A DNA stretch of 64,000 nucleotides, taken from Diphasiastrum complanatum. Lineage: Eukaryota > Streptophyta > Lycopodiopsida > Lycopodiales > Lycopodiaceae. The DNA is taken from the NCBI GenBank assembly GCA_029204225.1, contig CM055110.1, positions 42,451,862 to 42,515,861 of the forward strand. The letters are read 5' to 3'. A program made the position numbers and the translations under genes. The notes below the pieces were generated by a model. It worked only from the letters and a program-made list of their open reading frames with translations. It made no database searches and was not told the origin of the DNA. Shown one piece after another: positions 32,699 through 43,855 of the stretch; the first letter of the stretch is position 1, and the number at the start of each line of letters is the position of its first letter.

Positions 32699-33380
32699 TG
32701 TAAAAATTACAGCAAATAAGGATTCTAAAACACTTGAAATTATGAGGGAAACAATAGATTATGATTTCATAAGATTAGCACAAGTTGAACCATCAAAATC
32801 CATCAAAAATCTATGCTTGAACCTCACTAAATGGCCCAAATCCTTGAAGAAGGCTTCACACGTGTGAAAGTACGGCCTCCCACAGTCTGAGTACTATACA
32901 CCAGACCTACATTCAATCCTATAATCATTAGTAATCACAAGAACTCAAACAATTATGAACATAGAGAGCAATTGCACCATTATGAGAGAAAAAACATGAA
33001 ATTGCTTGATTGATTTTGGTGAGATATCATCACCTATATATACATGATCCATCACGGTTTTGGGCAGGTATGAGTAGCCCTAAACCTATCCCTAATGCTA
33101 ATTTTGGTGGATCTTTCATCCCTACCAAGTTAGGGTTGGAATCTTGGAGATCCCTCAACAATGCAAAAATTACCAAAAATAGCTCCTATTTTTTCTCCCT
33201 TGTATCTAAGCATAATTTGGACTCATTCCAAAGGTTCTAACACTTAGGTCTACTTGAGAACATCCTTATGAATGGAATACTATGCTATTTGTCACGTGTG
33301 ACAAGCCACATCATGACCATCTAACTATTTACAAGTCATATGACCAAAACTAGTCAAGCTAGAATTGTGAATTTTTAACA
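32699..33380 (-). repeat. 3' LTR of element C
   Basis: 682 bp. It carries the perfect 14-bp palindrome TTCACACGTGTGAA at 32855-32868, next to AGTACGGCC at 32869-32877. Confidence 0.94.
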
Positions 33381-33394
33381 CTCCTCCTCACTAT

Positions 33395-34687
33395 CTAGCT
33401 TGGTTCAATCATTGCTTTACTAATCACTCCAAGTGATGATCTGAACTTCATAAAAGGTGTCTTTTGAAGTGGTTTAGTAAGTAGATCAGCTACACATTCA
33501 TTGCTTGGAACATGCTCCAAAGCAATCTCCTTGGCTTGCACCATTTCTCTCACAAAGTGATGGCATATCTCAATGTGCTTAGATCTTGCATGGAAGATTG
33601 GGTTAGATGCAAGGTGTTGGGCTGATATATTGTCATTGTAGATGATTGGTGCCTCCTCTGAATCCATGATCTTTAGGTCCACCAATAATCTCTTGATCCA
33701 AAGTACCTCCTTTGTAGTGGTTGTCAAAGCTTTGTACTCGGCCTCGGTTGAAGATAGAGATATAGTTTCTTGCTTTTTTGAAAGCCATGAAACCACACCT
33801 TCTCCTATGAAAGTTGAATAGGCACTTGTTGATTTCCTATCCCTCTTGTCCCCTGCAAAATCTAAATCACTAAATGCATGAAGGTTAATCACATCTCCTC
33901 TATATAGAATCCCAAAATCCAATGTACGCGAGATGTATCTTAGAATCCTCTTAGCCTTTTTCCAATGGATATTCAATGGCTTTTGCATGGATTGGCTCAA
34001 CCTACATACACTAAAGCTAAGATCTGGTCTAGTTATAGTGATCCACATTAAGGAACCTATAAGTTGCCTAAACAAAGTGATGTCCATGAAGGATCTTTCA
34101 TCATCTTCATTTGGCACTTTTACATCTTGCTCCATTGGTGTGTCAACACTTTTGCATACTTCCATCTTAAACTTCTTCAAAAGACTTTGAGCATAGTTTA
34201 CTTGACTTATAAAGATAAAATCAGACCCTCTAAGTACTTCTATGTCTAAGATGAAGTGAAGACACCCTAGATCTACCATCTTGAACTCTAAGGATAGATC
34301 TATCTTGATTTTTTCAATACCATCAACACTATTTCCACTAATGATGATGTCATCTACATAAATGAGTAAAAGTACAATACCAACATCATCAAACTTAATG
34401 TAAAGAGTGGGATCATATTCACTTTGAACAAAAGAAAGTGAAATAAGATAGCAATGTAGTCTTGAATTCCAAGATCTCGAGGCTTGCTTCAAGCCATAGA
34501 TGCTTCTTTGGAGATGGCATACTTTGTTCTCCATTCCATGCTTGATGAACCCTTGTGGCTGCTCCATATAGATATCCTCTTCCAAAAAACCATTCAAGAA
34601 AGCATTAGAGACATCCATTTGACATAGAATCCATCCAAAATGTGATGCAAGTGCAATGATTAGTCTTATTGTGACCATCTTGGCCAT
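33395..34687 (-). CDS. Element C reverse transcriptase and RNase H
   Basis: 430 codons open to the end of pol. The RT domain includes CQMDVSNAFLNGFLEEDIYM, GLKQASRSW and the YVDD active site at 34349-34360. RNase H includes DFAGDKRDRKSTSAYSTF, STEAEYKAL, the catalytic-region YNDNISAQHLA and the final VADLLTKPLQKTPFM. These enzymes copy the element's RNA into DNA and remove the RNA strand. The frame is one phase off the preceding part of pol because about 10 bp are missing at KAR|GYAQERG near 34735, so the first codons here are not a real start. Otherwise the domain looks intact. Confidence 0.9.
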   Translation of the reverse strand: MAKMVTIRLIIALASHFGWILCQMDVSNAFLNGFLEEDIYMEQPQGFIKHGMENKVCHLQRSIYGLKQASRSWNSRLHCYLISLSFVQSEYDPTLYIKFDDVGIVLLLIYVDDIIISGNSVDGIEKIKIDLSLEFKMVDLGCLHFILDIEVLRGSDFIFISQVNYAQSLLKKFKMEVCKSVDTPMEQDVKVPNEDDERSFMDITLFRQLIGSLMWITITRPDLSFSVCRLSQSMQKPLNIHWKKAKRILRYISRTLDFGILYRGDVINLHAFSDLDFAGDKRDRKSTSAYSTFIGEGVVSWLSKKQETISLSSTEAEYKALTTTTKEVLWIKRLLVDLKIMDSEEAPIIYNDNISAQHLASNPIFHARSKHIEICHHFVREMVQAKEIALEHVPSNECVADLLTKPLQKTPFMKFRSSLGVISKAMIEPS

Positions 34688-34734
34688 GGGTGCAAAAGTT
34701 TCCTCATAGTCTATCCCTCTCTCTTGAGCATAAC

Positions 34735-35166
34735 CTATCTTGCTTTATGTTTGTTAACACTCCCATTTGCATTCAACTTAAGCTTGAAGACCCACTTGCA
34801 TCCTATTACATTCCTTTGAGGTCTCTCAACAAGCAACCAAGTTTCATTCTCAATCAAGGCATCATACTCATCCAACATAGCTTTATACCATTCTTTGGAG
34901 TTCAATGCATCTTCAACATTAGACGGTTCTTCAAAACTAGATAAAGCATAAGAAGTGGATGAGATACCCTCAACTTGTTGTCCTTTGCCTTGATATGTGA
35001 GCCTTGATGGCTCCACTTTTGCCCTTGAAGATCTCCTTGGTGTGATAGGTGGGTTTGGTGCTTGCTCCTCCATGAGCTCCTCCTCAAAACCAAGATCTTG
35101 CTCCTCGGCCATCTTCTTCTTGATTGTTGGAGCACTTGAGCCTTCTTCAAGCATATGCATATGATG
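34735..35166 (-). CDS. Element C linker and RT start
   Basis: Continues the gag-pol frame after the TAA at 35167. It has an acidic stretch, then the arginine-rich PRRSSRAKVEPSRLTYQGK, and then the beginning of RT (AMLDEYDALIENETWLLVE, NVIGCKWVFKLKLNANGSV). It ends at a stop created by the small deletion described for 33395-34687. Confidence 0.85.
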   Translation of the reverse strand, partial: HHMHMLEEGSSAPTIKKKMAEEQDLGFEEELMEEQAPNPPITPRRSSRAKVEPSRLTYQGKGQQVEGISSTSYALSSFEEPSNVEDALNSKEWYKAMLDEYDALIENETWLLVERPQRNVIGCKWVFKLKLNANGSVNKHKAR

Positions 35167-36858
35167 TTAATCAAAGATGACATCCCTTGAAACAACAAAT
35201 TTGTTCAAGGATGGGAGATAGACTTTGTAGCCCTTGCTTGAGCTTGCATATCCAAGCATGATCCCTCTTGTGGAAGATGGATCCTCCTTGGTTCTTGTTT
35301 CCAATGGCACATGCACATAACATATACACCCAAAAACTTTCAAGTGATTAAGATTGGGTTTCTTTCCATACAACATCTCATAAGGAGTTTTGCCTTCAAT
35401 TGCTTTGCAAGACACCCTATTCATCAAGTAGTTTGCACATACAAGAGACTCACCCCAAAAGGATTTGGGCAAACAAGCATCTAATCTTAAAGCCTTAGAA
35501 CATTCACATAATGTTCTATTCCTTCTTTCAGCAACTCCATTTTGTTGAGGAGTGTAAGGACAAGAAGTCTCTTTCTTGATCCCTTCCTCCTCACAAAAGG
35601 CCTTGAACTCATTGGAGATGAATTCTCCACCATTGTCACTTCTAAGAATCTTGATGCTATGATTATGATGCTTTTCCACAAACAACTTGAACTTTACAAA
35701 AGTATCAAATACTTGAGACTTGAAGGAAAGTAAGAACACCCAACAATATCTTGAGTAGTCATCAATGAAGGTTAAAAACATGGATGAACCTCCATTAGAT
35801 TTGGTGCTAGCAATGTGCACATCCGAGTGTATGAGTTCAAGAGGATGAGATGACTTTGTGATGGAGTTAGGAAACACCTTCTTATGTGCCTTGGATAAGG
35901 CACAAGCTTCACAAACCTTGTCTTCCTTCCCAATAGACCTTGGTAGGCCTAAAGCATACTCCTCCTTGATCATAGCCTCCATGGAACCCGAGTTGACATG
36001 TCCAAGTCTTTTGTGCCATAAAGTAAAGGTAGATATCTTGCTCTTCTCAGCCAACATGACAACATTAGTATCCACAAATGCATCCAGCTTATAAAGTTTG
36101 CCAAGTCTAGTGCCCTTAGCCACTATCTTACCCTTCTTCTTGATGAAACATTCATTTGAAGCAAAGTCAACATTGAAACCATTGTCTACCATTTGGCCAA
36201 CACTTAGTAGATTCTTTGTTATTGTAGGAATGTACAAAACACCTTCTATGTTGATCTTTTTGGAAGATCCTAAGCAAAGGGGAATGCTACCAACTCCTTC
36301 AATCTTACAAGCTTCATCATTTGCTGTATAGATAGACTTTATAGGTCCATCATAAGATAAGAGAGAAGAGAAAAACTCCCTTTTACTAGTCATGTGTGAA
36401 CTAGCACCCGAGTCAATCCACCAAGGATCTTCTCCTTTGAAGCTTGTTGAAGAAAATATGGACATCATGAGAGAGTCCTCATGTGAACTCTCCTCCTCCT
36501 CCTCTTTGCTCATGTTGGCTTGGCTTTGATCTTTCTTCCTCTTGAAGCATTCCGAGGCATAATGCCCCATCTTGCTACAATAGTAGCACTTCACCTTTGA
36601 TTTGTCCTTCTTGACTTTGGTGGTTGATGGAGATGCCTTTGGGGGTCCTTCTTGATCCTCAAGCTTTGTAGACTTCTTGAATGTTGATCCTTTGCCTTTG
36701 GACTTGCCTTTGACTTTGGTGAAGAGAGCTTGGTCATCTCCACCTTGGAAGGAAAGCCTATCCATCCTCTCTTGCATTTGGCTCCTTCTTGATTCCTCGG
36801 CCATGAGTGTGCCTTGGAGTTCTTCAAGTATGGGTAGCTTACCCATAATTGCATATCC
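35167..36858 (-). CDS. Element C nucleocapsid, protease and integrase
   Basis: An open frame of 559 codons from Met 36846, in the same frame as gag upstream. The order, counted from that Met, is zinc knuckle CYYCSKMGHYASEC at 87-100, protease active site WWIDSGASSHMT at about 142-153, integrase HHCC region (WHKRLGHVN... CEACALSKAHK) at about 280-330, then the core with HSDVH, LRSDNGGEF and PYTPQQNGVAERRNRTL, which supply the D,D,E residues. Protease cuts the polyprotein and integrase inserts the DNA copy. It ends at TAA in VIFD-stop. Confidence 0.92.
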   Translation of the reverse strand, partial: GYAIMGKLPILEELQGTLMAEESRRSQMQERMDRLSFQGGDDQALFTKVKGKSKGKGSTFKKSTKLEDQEGPPKASPSTTKVKKDKSKVKCYYCSKMGHYASECFKRKKDQSQANMSKEEEEESSHEDSLMMSIFSSTSFKGEDPWWIDSGASSHMTSKREFFSSLLSYDGPIKSIYTANDEACKIEGVGSIPLCLGSSKKINIEGVLYIPTITKNLLSVGQMVDNGFNVDFASNECFIKKKGKIVAKGTRLGKLYKLDAFVDTNVVMLAEKSKISTFTLWHKRLGHVNSGSMEAMIKEEYALGLPRSIGKEDKVCEACALSKAHKKVFPNSITKSSHPLELIHSDVHIASTKSNGGSSMFLTFIDDYSRYCWVFLLSFKSQVFDTFVKFKLFVEKHHNHSIKILRSDNGGEFISNEFKAFCEEEGIKKETSCPYTPQQNGVAERRNRTLCECSKALRLDACLPKSFWGESLVCANYLMNRVSCKAIEGKTPYEMLYGKKPNLNHLKVFGCICYVHVPLETRTKEDPSSTRGIMLGYASSSKGYKVYLPSLNKFVVSRDVIFD

Positions 36859-37353
36859 CTAAACCAAATTGTCAAATTCAAAGCTTAGTCCATTCAATAT
36901 GAGTTGAACAAGCTCTTCATCCTTGATAGGGTCACCTATAAAGGCTAGCTCTTTGTTCAATTCCTTTACTCTTAGGACAAAAGTATGTGCACTCTCTCCT
37001 TTCTTTTGATAGCTTCTATAGATTTGATTCTTCAAAGCTAACATTCTAGTTTGGTTCTTGGATTCATAGACCTTTTGCAAAGTCTCCCAAGCATCTTGAG
37101 CTGAAGTGCAATCTCCTACCTCTCTTAAGAGTTCATTTGCAACATTCATTTTTATGCAATGTAGTGCAACATTGCACCTCTTGATGTATTTGGCTTTTTC
37201 TTGAGGATGAATAGGTTCACCCTCCTTACCATTTACAATTTTCATCAGATCTTGCATGATCATGATAGATTCCATTCTAACTTTCCATATGGAATAGTTA
37301 GTTTTGTTGAGCCTTTCATTAGTATCCAAAAGATATGCATTTATAGATGCCAT
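36859..37353 (-). CDS. Element C gag, N-terminal capsid part
   Basis: Met 37353 starts MASINAYLLDTNERLNKTNYS, the usual copia gag start. The UBN2 capsid domain follows with WKVRMESIMIMQDL, AWETLQKVYESKNQ and ELVQLILNGLSFEFDNLV. An in-frame TAG at 36859-36861 separates it from the rest of gag in the same frame. Gag forms the particle in which reverse transcription occurs. Start choice agrees with the gags at 39801 and 13098. Confidence 0.92.
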   Translation of the reverse strand: MASINAYLLDTNERLNKTNYSIWKVRMESIMIMQDLMKIVNGKEGEPIHPQEKAKYIKRCNVALHCIKMNVANELLREVGDCTSAQDAWETLQKVYESKNQTRMLALKNQIYRSYQKKGESAHTFVLRVKELNKELAFIGDPIKDEELVQLILNGLSFEFDNLV

Positions 37354-37359
37354 CTAGTC

Positions 37360-38151
37360 TCCTAATCAAGGACTTGACACAAATGAAGGTTACTTCTATT
37401 GATTTGATTGAAGGTCTACCTTATCCCAATTCTTAGGGACCTGAAAAGATCAGTAATAGACTTCCTATAAAGATCTAAGAATGATCTCTAACAAAATCAA
37501 ATCATAGAATACTAGAAACAATGCACTTGCTTGATTGAAGTAGACAATACTAGTAGAATTGCCCCTCTTTCTATAAAGAACATTAAAGCTTCCAAATGAT
37601 CTGATCAAGAGTGAATTTCAGCAACCTAATATACTTCCAAAATCACTTGTAAAAGATCTAAATTGAACTTAATGAGGATGCAACACAATCTACTATCCAA
37701 TCACAAGCAAAAAATGATCAAAATTGATGAAAAATTGATCTAATTTGGTGCATAAGTCAAGCAATGGTTGGACTGAACCTAAATCACTTTAGGAGGTGTC
37801 TACTACACCTTAGAACAGCCTTGAAGAGTCCCCAAAACTCTGATCTTCCCTCTCCTTGAATGCTAGAAAGCCTCCTCTATGAAATCACCTCCAAAACTCG
37901 CTTAGAAATCAATGCTTGGAGCAACCAAAACTTGCTATCTTGGTAATGTGAATTGAATTCAACTTTGCCTCTGGTTTTAGACACCTAAACACCTGCAAAT
38001 GAAGTCACAGAACACCAATCTCCAATGTATTTGACTCACTTTGAGTTCTAGAATCAATACTAAATGCTAAGATCCAATCTACACAAGATTTAGATCAAAA
38101 ATTGTGATCAAATTAAATGAAAACCAAGGATTTAGCTCATTTCAGCCTTTA
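37360..38151 (-). other. Untranslated leader of element C
   Basis: About 800 bp between the primer site and gag with stops in all frames. It contains no gene. Confidence 0.75.
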
Positions 38152-38164
38152 GGCTCTGATACCA
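38152..38164 (-). other. Primer binding site of element C
   Basis: GGCTCTGATACCA on the plus strand is the complement of TGGTATCAGAGCC and touches the 5' LTR. Confidence 0.92.
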
Positions 38165-38843
38165 TGTAAAAATTACAGCAAATAAGGATCCTAAAACACT
38201 TGAAATGATGAGGGAAACAATAGATTATGATTTCATAAGATTAGCACAAGTTGAACCATCAAAATCCATCAAAAATCTATGCTTGAACCTCACTAAATGG
38301 CCCAAATCCTTGAAGAAGGCTTCACACGTGTGAAAGTACGGCCTCCCACAGTCTGAGTACTGTATAGCAGACCTACATTCAATCCTATAATTATTAGTAA
38401 TCACAATTACTCAAACAATTATGAACATAGAGAGCAATTGCACCATTATGAGAGAAAAAACATGAAATTGCTTGATTGATTTTGGTGAGATATCATCACC
38501 TATATATACATGATCCATCACGGTTTTGGGCAGGTATGATAGCCCTAAACCTATCCCTAATGCTAATTTTGGTGGATCTTTCATCCCTACCAAGTTAGGG
38601 TTGGAATCTTGGAGATCCCTCAACAATGCAAAAATTACCAAAAATAGCCTATTTTTTCTCCCTTGTATCTAAGCATAATTTGGACTCATTCCAAAGGTTC
38701 TAACACTTAGGTCTACTTGAGAACATCCTTATGAATGGAATCCTATGCTATTTGTCACGTGTGACAAGCCACATCATGACCATCTAACTATTTACAAGTC
38801 ATATGACCAAAACTAGTCAAGCTAGAATTGTGAATTTTTAACA
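38165..38843 (-). repeat. 5' LTR of element C
   Basis: 679 bp. It has TTCACACGTGTGAA at about 38321-38334 followed by GTACGGCC at 38336-38343, as in the other LTR. Its outer end TTTTTAACA abuts the target duplication GAAGA. Confidence 0.94.
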
Positions 38844-38848
38844 GAAGA

Positions 38849-39169
38849 TAGAAACTTTTTGGAACCTCAAGGAGAAACTCGAGTTTCCTCTCATTGTATG
38901 GTGATTACTCTATTTTTCCAATGAAACCCAGCTTTGGCACTTTGTAAACACTGTCTACAGGCCGTACTACAACCTTATTTCCACACGTGTGGAGTTGGAT
39001 TATACTAATTGATCAATGCTTTGATTGTCTCTACTTGTTTCCTATCAAGCTACTAAACTAGATCTTGTTTTCTGATGACTAGTTTCTGATAGATTGTTTA
39101 ACAAGCATACAATCACCTTGTGGATCATTCAAAGATCCATTTATGGTCCTTAGTACTGTACTTTTCACA
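38849..39169 (+). repeat. 5' LTR of element B, right piece
   Basis: Continues the LTR interrupted at 32698. It contains GCCGTACT at 38961-38968 and the perfect palindrome TCCACACGTGTGGA at 38980-38993. It ends CTTTTCACA next to the primer site. Confidence 0.92.
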
Positions 39170-39182
39170 TGGTATCAGAGCC
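39170..39182 (+). other. Primer binding site of element B
   Basis: TGGTATCAGAGCC directly after the LTR. A leader of about 620 bp with no gene follows, up to the gag ATG at 39801. Confidence 0.92.
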
Positions 39183-39800
39183 AAGTACAAGGCCATTGAT
39201 CTGTGTTTGAATCTATTCCAGTTTTAGCAGGTTTTGGTGCAAAAAGTTAGTATTGGAAGGGCAAGCTGGTATCCATGTTTTGGTGAGGGGATTTGATCCC
39301 AAACTTCCTCAGGATCAAAATTCGTATTGTTCACACGTGTGGGCATCTCTGAACCAGCATTTAATAACCCATATTCATTGGATCATAGAGAATTCATCTA
39401 GTGTCAGTTTGATGTAATTTTTAGTGCAAATCCTAGGATAAGCTACCAAGATCACTTGCCATTGATTAGTATTGAATTTGTTTCATGAAAACTAATTAAT
39501 CTAGGCTGATTTCAGACCTTCTTAAAGTGGAAACCAGGTCTTGAAAGTACATCAAAGTGAATGAGAGAGATAGAGTCAGTTTTTGTCCAAGAATAGCCAA
39601 GATTGGCCAGATTTGCTTGAGTGTAGTTTTCATCTCATCTTATCTTCATTCCAGCTTGTGAGGGAGTGATAGAACTGTGATTACAAATCCATCTTTTGGA
39701 TTAGAAGTCAACATTTGAGTGAAACACTGCAAGTTAGAAACCTTTGTGAGTTTCAGGTACAAACAAATCTATATCTTGTGTGTAGAATCTTGCTAGTAAG

Positions 39801-40785
39801 ATGGGATCAGTGGGAGCCTACCTTCTAGAAGCTAGTGAGAGGTTAAATTCTACCAATTATGCTATTTGGAAAGTGAGGATTGAGTCACATATGGTGCTCC
39901 AAGATCTTTATGAGTTTCTAATAGATGATGAAGATGAACCTCTAGGTGCACAGGAATTAGTGAGATACAAGAAGAGGTCTAGGCTTGCACTTCACTGTAT
40001 TAAGATGAATGTAAGCAATGATCTTTTAAGGGAAGTATCATCATGTAAGAGTGCTAAAGAGGCTTGGGAATCTTTAAAATCTATCTATGAGTCTAGTAAC
40101 ACTTCGAGGGTTCTCATGTTTAGGAATCAGATTCTACAAAGCATGAAGAGGAGTGATGAGAGTGCACAAGATTATGTGCTAAGAATCAAGTCTCTTAATA
40201 AGGAGGTAGCTTCCATTGGAGAGAAGATTCAAGATAGTGAGCTTGTTCAGATTGTCCTAAATGGTCTAGGGAGTGGCTTTACAAAGTTGATCCAAAGCTT
40301 TGCAATCCAAGACACTTTGCCTACTATAGAAAAGCTACACAGTGTATTGGTAGCTGAAGAGTGTAGGATGTTGCATACCAATGCAAGAATGAATGCTATT
40401 TCTCTGCAGGATGGTGATGAGAAAGCTTATTTCTCATTCAAAAGCAAGAAGAAGACCAATGGCAAGAAGAAGCACTTCAAGGAGACAAAGGAGGAGGATG
40501 AGGCTTCAAGCTCAAAGGGCAAGATCAAAGACAAGTCCAAGTACAAATGTTTTTTCTGTGAAAAGAAATGACATTTTGCATCAGAATGTCTCAAGAAGAA
40601 GAAGTCACAAGAGAGCAAACAAAGCAACATTGCACATCAGGAGGAAGAGGAGGATGAAGAGTCATCCTTTATGGTTTCCAACAAACCACCATCATCCAAG
40701 AGCAACACCAATGATTCTTGGTGGATTGATAGTGGGGCAAGTTCCCACATGACATATCAAAAGGACATATTCTCCACCTTACAAT
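39801..40785 (+). pseudogene. Element B gag and protease start
   Basis: Open for 256 codons from Met 39801 (MGSVGAYLLEASERLNSTNY). It has the capsid domain (AWESLKSIYESSNTSRVLM, ELVQIVLNGLGSGFTKLIQSF), a lysine-rich linker and a zinc knuckle CFFCEKK-stop-HFASEC in which the knuckle glycine codon has become TGA (40569-40571). The same frame continues to the protease site WWIDSGASSHMT near 40720-40755 and is then lost by a frame change near 40780. Apart from the TGA the gag looks well preserved and could be made as a shortened capsid protein lacking its RNA-binding end. Confidence 0.92.
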
Positions 40786-42693
40786 GACTTACATAGATCA
40801 ATCTATACTGCAAGTAGTCAAGAATGTAAGATAAGTGGAATAGGAACAATTCCCTTGTATGTGGGATCATCCAAAAGGATGAATCTTGATAATGTTCTTT
40901 ATGTTCCTAACTTAACAAGAATTTGCTTAGTGTTGGCCAGTTAATGGATAATGGCCTAGATGTACAATTTAAGCATGGAGTTTGTTCCATCCTTAGAAAT
41001 GATGAATGTATAGCCAAAGGCTTTAAGCAAGGTATATTGTTTAAGCTTGATGCTAATATTGCAATGGAGAGTGTTAACTTGGCAAAGGTGGAGCTATCAA
41101 AGGTGGAACTGTGGCACAAAAGGTTGGGCCACCCCAACTACAAAGCCATGGAATTTATGGCTACAAAGGAGCTTACTCCCCAAGCATTTGTCAAAGTGTG
41201 GGAAGAGATGTGAAGCATGCAGCCTCTCAAAGGCTCACAAACTACCCTTCTCAAGATCTACATCAAGATCAAACTCTCCTCTTGAGCTCATCCATTAGGA
41301 TGTTCATAGTTTTTCACATGAGTCTAATGGTGGTGCCAAGTACTATGTAATCTTCATTGATGACTATTCTAGATTTTGTTGGATGTACCTCTTGTCTAGC
41401 AAATCAATGGTGTTTGATTCTTTTGTAAAGTTCAAGACTTTGGTAGAAAATCAACTTAGTACCAAGATTAAGGTATTAAGGAGTGATAATGGAGGTGAAT
41501 ATATCTCCAATAAGTTGATTGACTTTTGTAGTTCTAATGGCATAAAGAGGGAGTTGTCATGTCCATACACCCCTCAACAAAATGGAGTGAGTGAGAGAAG
41601 AAATAGATCTCTTTGTGAGTGTGCTAAGGCCTTAAGGCTAGATGCTTCTCTATCCAAACCATTCTGGGGTGAAGCAATAACTTGTGCTAACTATTTGTGC
41701 AATAGATTGCCAAACCAAGCCATTGGAGGAATCACACCATTTGAAGCTCTATTTGGAGAGAAGCTCAATCTCAAGGATCTCAAAGTTTTTGTATCCACTT
41801 GCTATGTACACCAATCCTTGGATAAGAGAAGGAAGGATGATGCAACATCCATCAAAGGCATCTTTGTGGGATATGGTGAGAATAGCAAAGGTTATAGAGT
41901 CTTCAATCCCATCACTAGCAAGGCGGTAGTGAGTAGGGATGTTATTTTTTATGAAGGACATGCTTGTGATTTGGATGATAATGCTACTAATCATCTTGAT
42001 GCCAAGGATCATGCTAGGATGGAGGAGGAGCTTCCAAGTGAAGAAGAACTTGAGGATCCACCTCAAGATGCAAGAACTCCAAGAACTCCAAGAACTCCAA
42101 GAAGATCTACAAGGGCAAGATCCGAGCCATTGAGGCTCACCTATGATGGTCAAGGTGATCAAAGAGGAGGCTCATCATCTTTCACATCTTACACCTTTCT
42201 TACTTCAATGTTAGATGAGCCAACATGCTATGAAGATGCTTGTAAGTCTAAAAGTTGGATGGATGCTATGCAAGTAGAGTATGATGCTCTTATTGAAAAT
42301 CATACTTGGGATTTTGTGGATCTTCCTCAAGGGAAGAAACCTCTTGATTGCAAGTGGGTGTTTAGATTGAAGTATAATCAAGATGGATCAATAAGCAAGC
42401 ATAAATCTAGGCTTGTTGCCAAAGGTTTTTTACAAAGCAAAGGCATTGATTATGATGAGACTTTTGCTCCTGTGGCTAAGCTTGTTACTATCAGGTTGAT
42501 CATTAGTCTTGCTACAACCTTCAATTGGGAGCTATTCCAACTTGACTTCACAAATGCATTCCTCAATGGTTATTTGGAGGAAGAGATCTACATGAGGCAA
42601 CCCGAGGGCTTCATCAAGGCAAAGCATGAAGGAAAGGTGTGCTTTTTGAAGAAGAGCCTTTATGGGCTCAAGCAAGCACCTAGAGCATGGTGA
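40786..42693 (+). pseudogene. Element B protease, integrase and RT N-terminus
   Basis: Pieces in shifted frames up to 41380 cover the rest of protease (SVGQLMDNGLDVQF) and the integrase zinc region (WHKRLGHPNYKAM; CEACSLSKAHK). A stop lies inside LIH-stop-DVH at about 41294. From 41383 a 436-codon frame carries the integrase core (LRSDNGGEYISNK, PYTPQQNGVSERRNRSL), the PRTPRTPRTPRRSTRARSEP linker and RT as far as GLKQAPRAW at 42693. There the RT active site and the start of RNase H are missing. Confidence 0.92.
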
Positions 42694-43159
42694 CAAAGTG
42701 GATAGAAGATCAACAAGTACCTTTGCCACCTTTCTATGTGATGGAGTAGTATCATGGCTTTCCAAAAAGCAAGATACCATCTCCCTATCTTCCACAGAAT
42801 CCGAATACAAGGCCTTGACATCAACATGCAAGGAGGTCTTGTGGCTCAAAAGGCTATTGGTGGAGCTTCATGTCATGGAGGAGGAGATCACTATCATCTA
42901 TTGTGACAACCAATCAGCCCAATCACTTGCAACTAATCCTACATTCCATGCAAGGAGCAAACACATCGAAATTGCTCATCATTTCGTGAGGGAAAAAGTG
43001 CAAGCTAAAGAGATCAAGCTCCAACACGTGCCATCATCAAGTTGCTTGGCTGATTTGTTTACTAAACCTTTAGCTAAAGATTCATTTGTCAAGCTTAAAT
43101 CTTCAATTGGAGTTATTGATAAAAGCATTGTGATCTCCAAGGCTAGATTTGAGGAGGAG
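42694..43159 (+). pseudogene. Element B RNase H, C-terminal part
   Basis: Resumes directly after the deletion with GDKVDRRSTSTFATFLCDG, then STESEYKALTSTCKEVLWLK, YCDNQSAQSLATNP and CLADLFTKPLAKDSFVK. Compared with element C about 195 codons are lost between RAW and GDK, including YVDD, and the phase changes. The polypurine tract GAGGAGGAG at 43151 closes the interior. Confidence 0.9.
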
Positions 43160-43850
43160 TGTGAAAAATTGCCTACATTGGCAAATCTAGCCATGTAGAA
43201 TATTGTACATTTTGTCAATATTGTTTGTTGGTTACTTCAATGGCCAAAGTGCCACTTGTACATACACACCTAAAGTAGGTTACCACGAGTCAAGAGGAGT
43301 GGTTGTGTCTATTTGGTAGTGATTCCTACTTTGTAGGATCTAGACCATGATTTATGATGAGATTTGTACCTACCATGCACCTACCAAGCATGACTCTTGG
43401 ATCTAGGCTAGGGTTTTCACATTAGGGCAAGAAAGTTGAGTCTACTTCCTTATTACATGCTGGATTTTCACCTAACTTTGCAAAGGAAGTGTGTTTTACT
43501 ATGTATTCCCATTCTCCATAGTGAGAAGATAGAAACTTTTTGGAGCCTCAAGGAGAAACTCGAGTTTCCTCTCATTGTATGGTGATTACTCTATTTTTCC
43601 AATGAAACCCAGCTTTGTCACTTTGTAAACACTGTCTACAGGCCGTACTACAACCTTATTTCCACATGTGTGGAGTTGGATTATACTAATTGATCAATGC
43701 TTTGATTGTCTCTACTTGTTTCCTATCAAGCTGCTAAACTAGATCTTGTTTTCTGATGACTAGTTTTTGATAGATTGTTTAACAAGCATACAATCACCTT
43801 GTGGATCATTCAAAGATCCATTTATGGTCCTTAGTACTGTACTTTTCACA
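43160..43850 (+). repeat. 3' LTR of element B
   Basis: 691 bp, matching the split 5' LTR. The palindrome is here CCACATGTGTGG, one base changed from the 5' copy. It is followed by target duplication TTTTT. Confidence 0.94.
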
Positions 43851-43855
43851 TTTTT

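Larger units (their letters stand above)
32699..38843 (-). mobile_element. Copia element C, nearly intact
   Basis: A 6.1 kb element in minus orientation. LTRs are 38165-38843 (5') and 32699-33380 (3'), 679 and 682 bp, with about a dozen differences by eye. Target duplication GAAGA (32694-32698 and 38844-38848). The primer site complement is at 38152-38164, and the polypurine tract GAGGAGGAG is at about 33381-33390. The gag-pol frame is broken only by TAG (36859-36861), TAA (35167-35169) and a short deletion near 34735. All catalytic motifs are present. It is the youngest element in the window, since it lies inside element B. Confidence 0.95.
32330..43850 (+). mobile_element. Copia element B (with element C nested in its 5' LTR)
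   Basis: The LTRs are about 690 bp (32330-32698 plus 38849-39169, and 43160-43850). Both start TGTGAAAAATTGCC and end CTTTTCACA. The target duplication is TTTTT (32325-32329, 43851-43855). A primer site at 39170 and polypurine tract GAGGAGGAG at 43151 are present. Without element C it is about 5.4 kb. The LTR pieces differ at about a dozen positions by eye. Pol is inactivated by stops, frame changes and a deletion that removed the RT active site. Confidence 0.93.
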
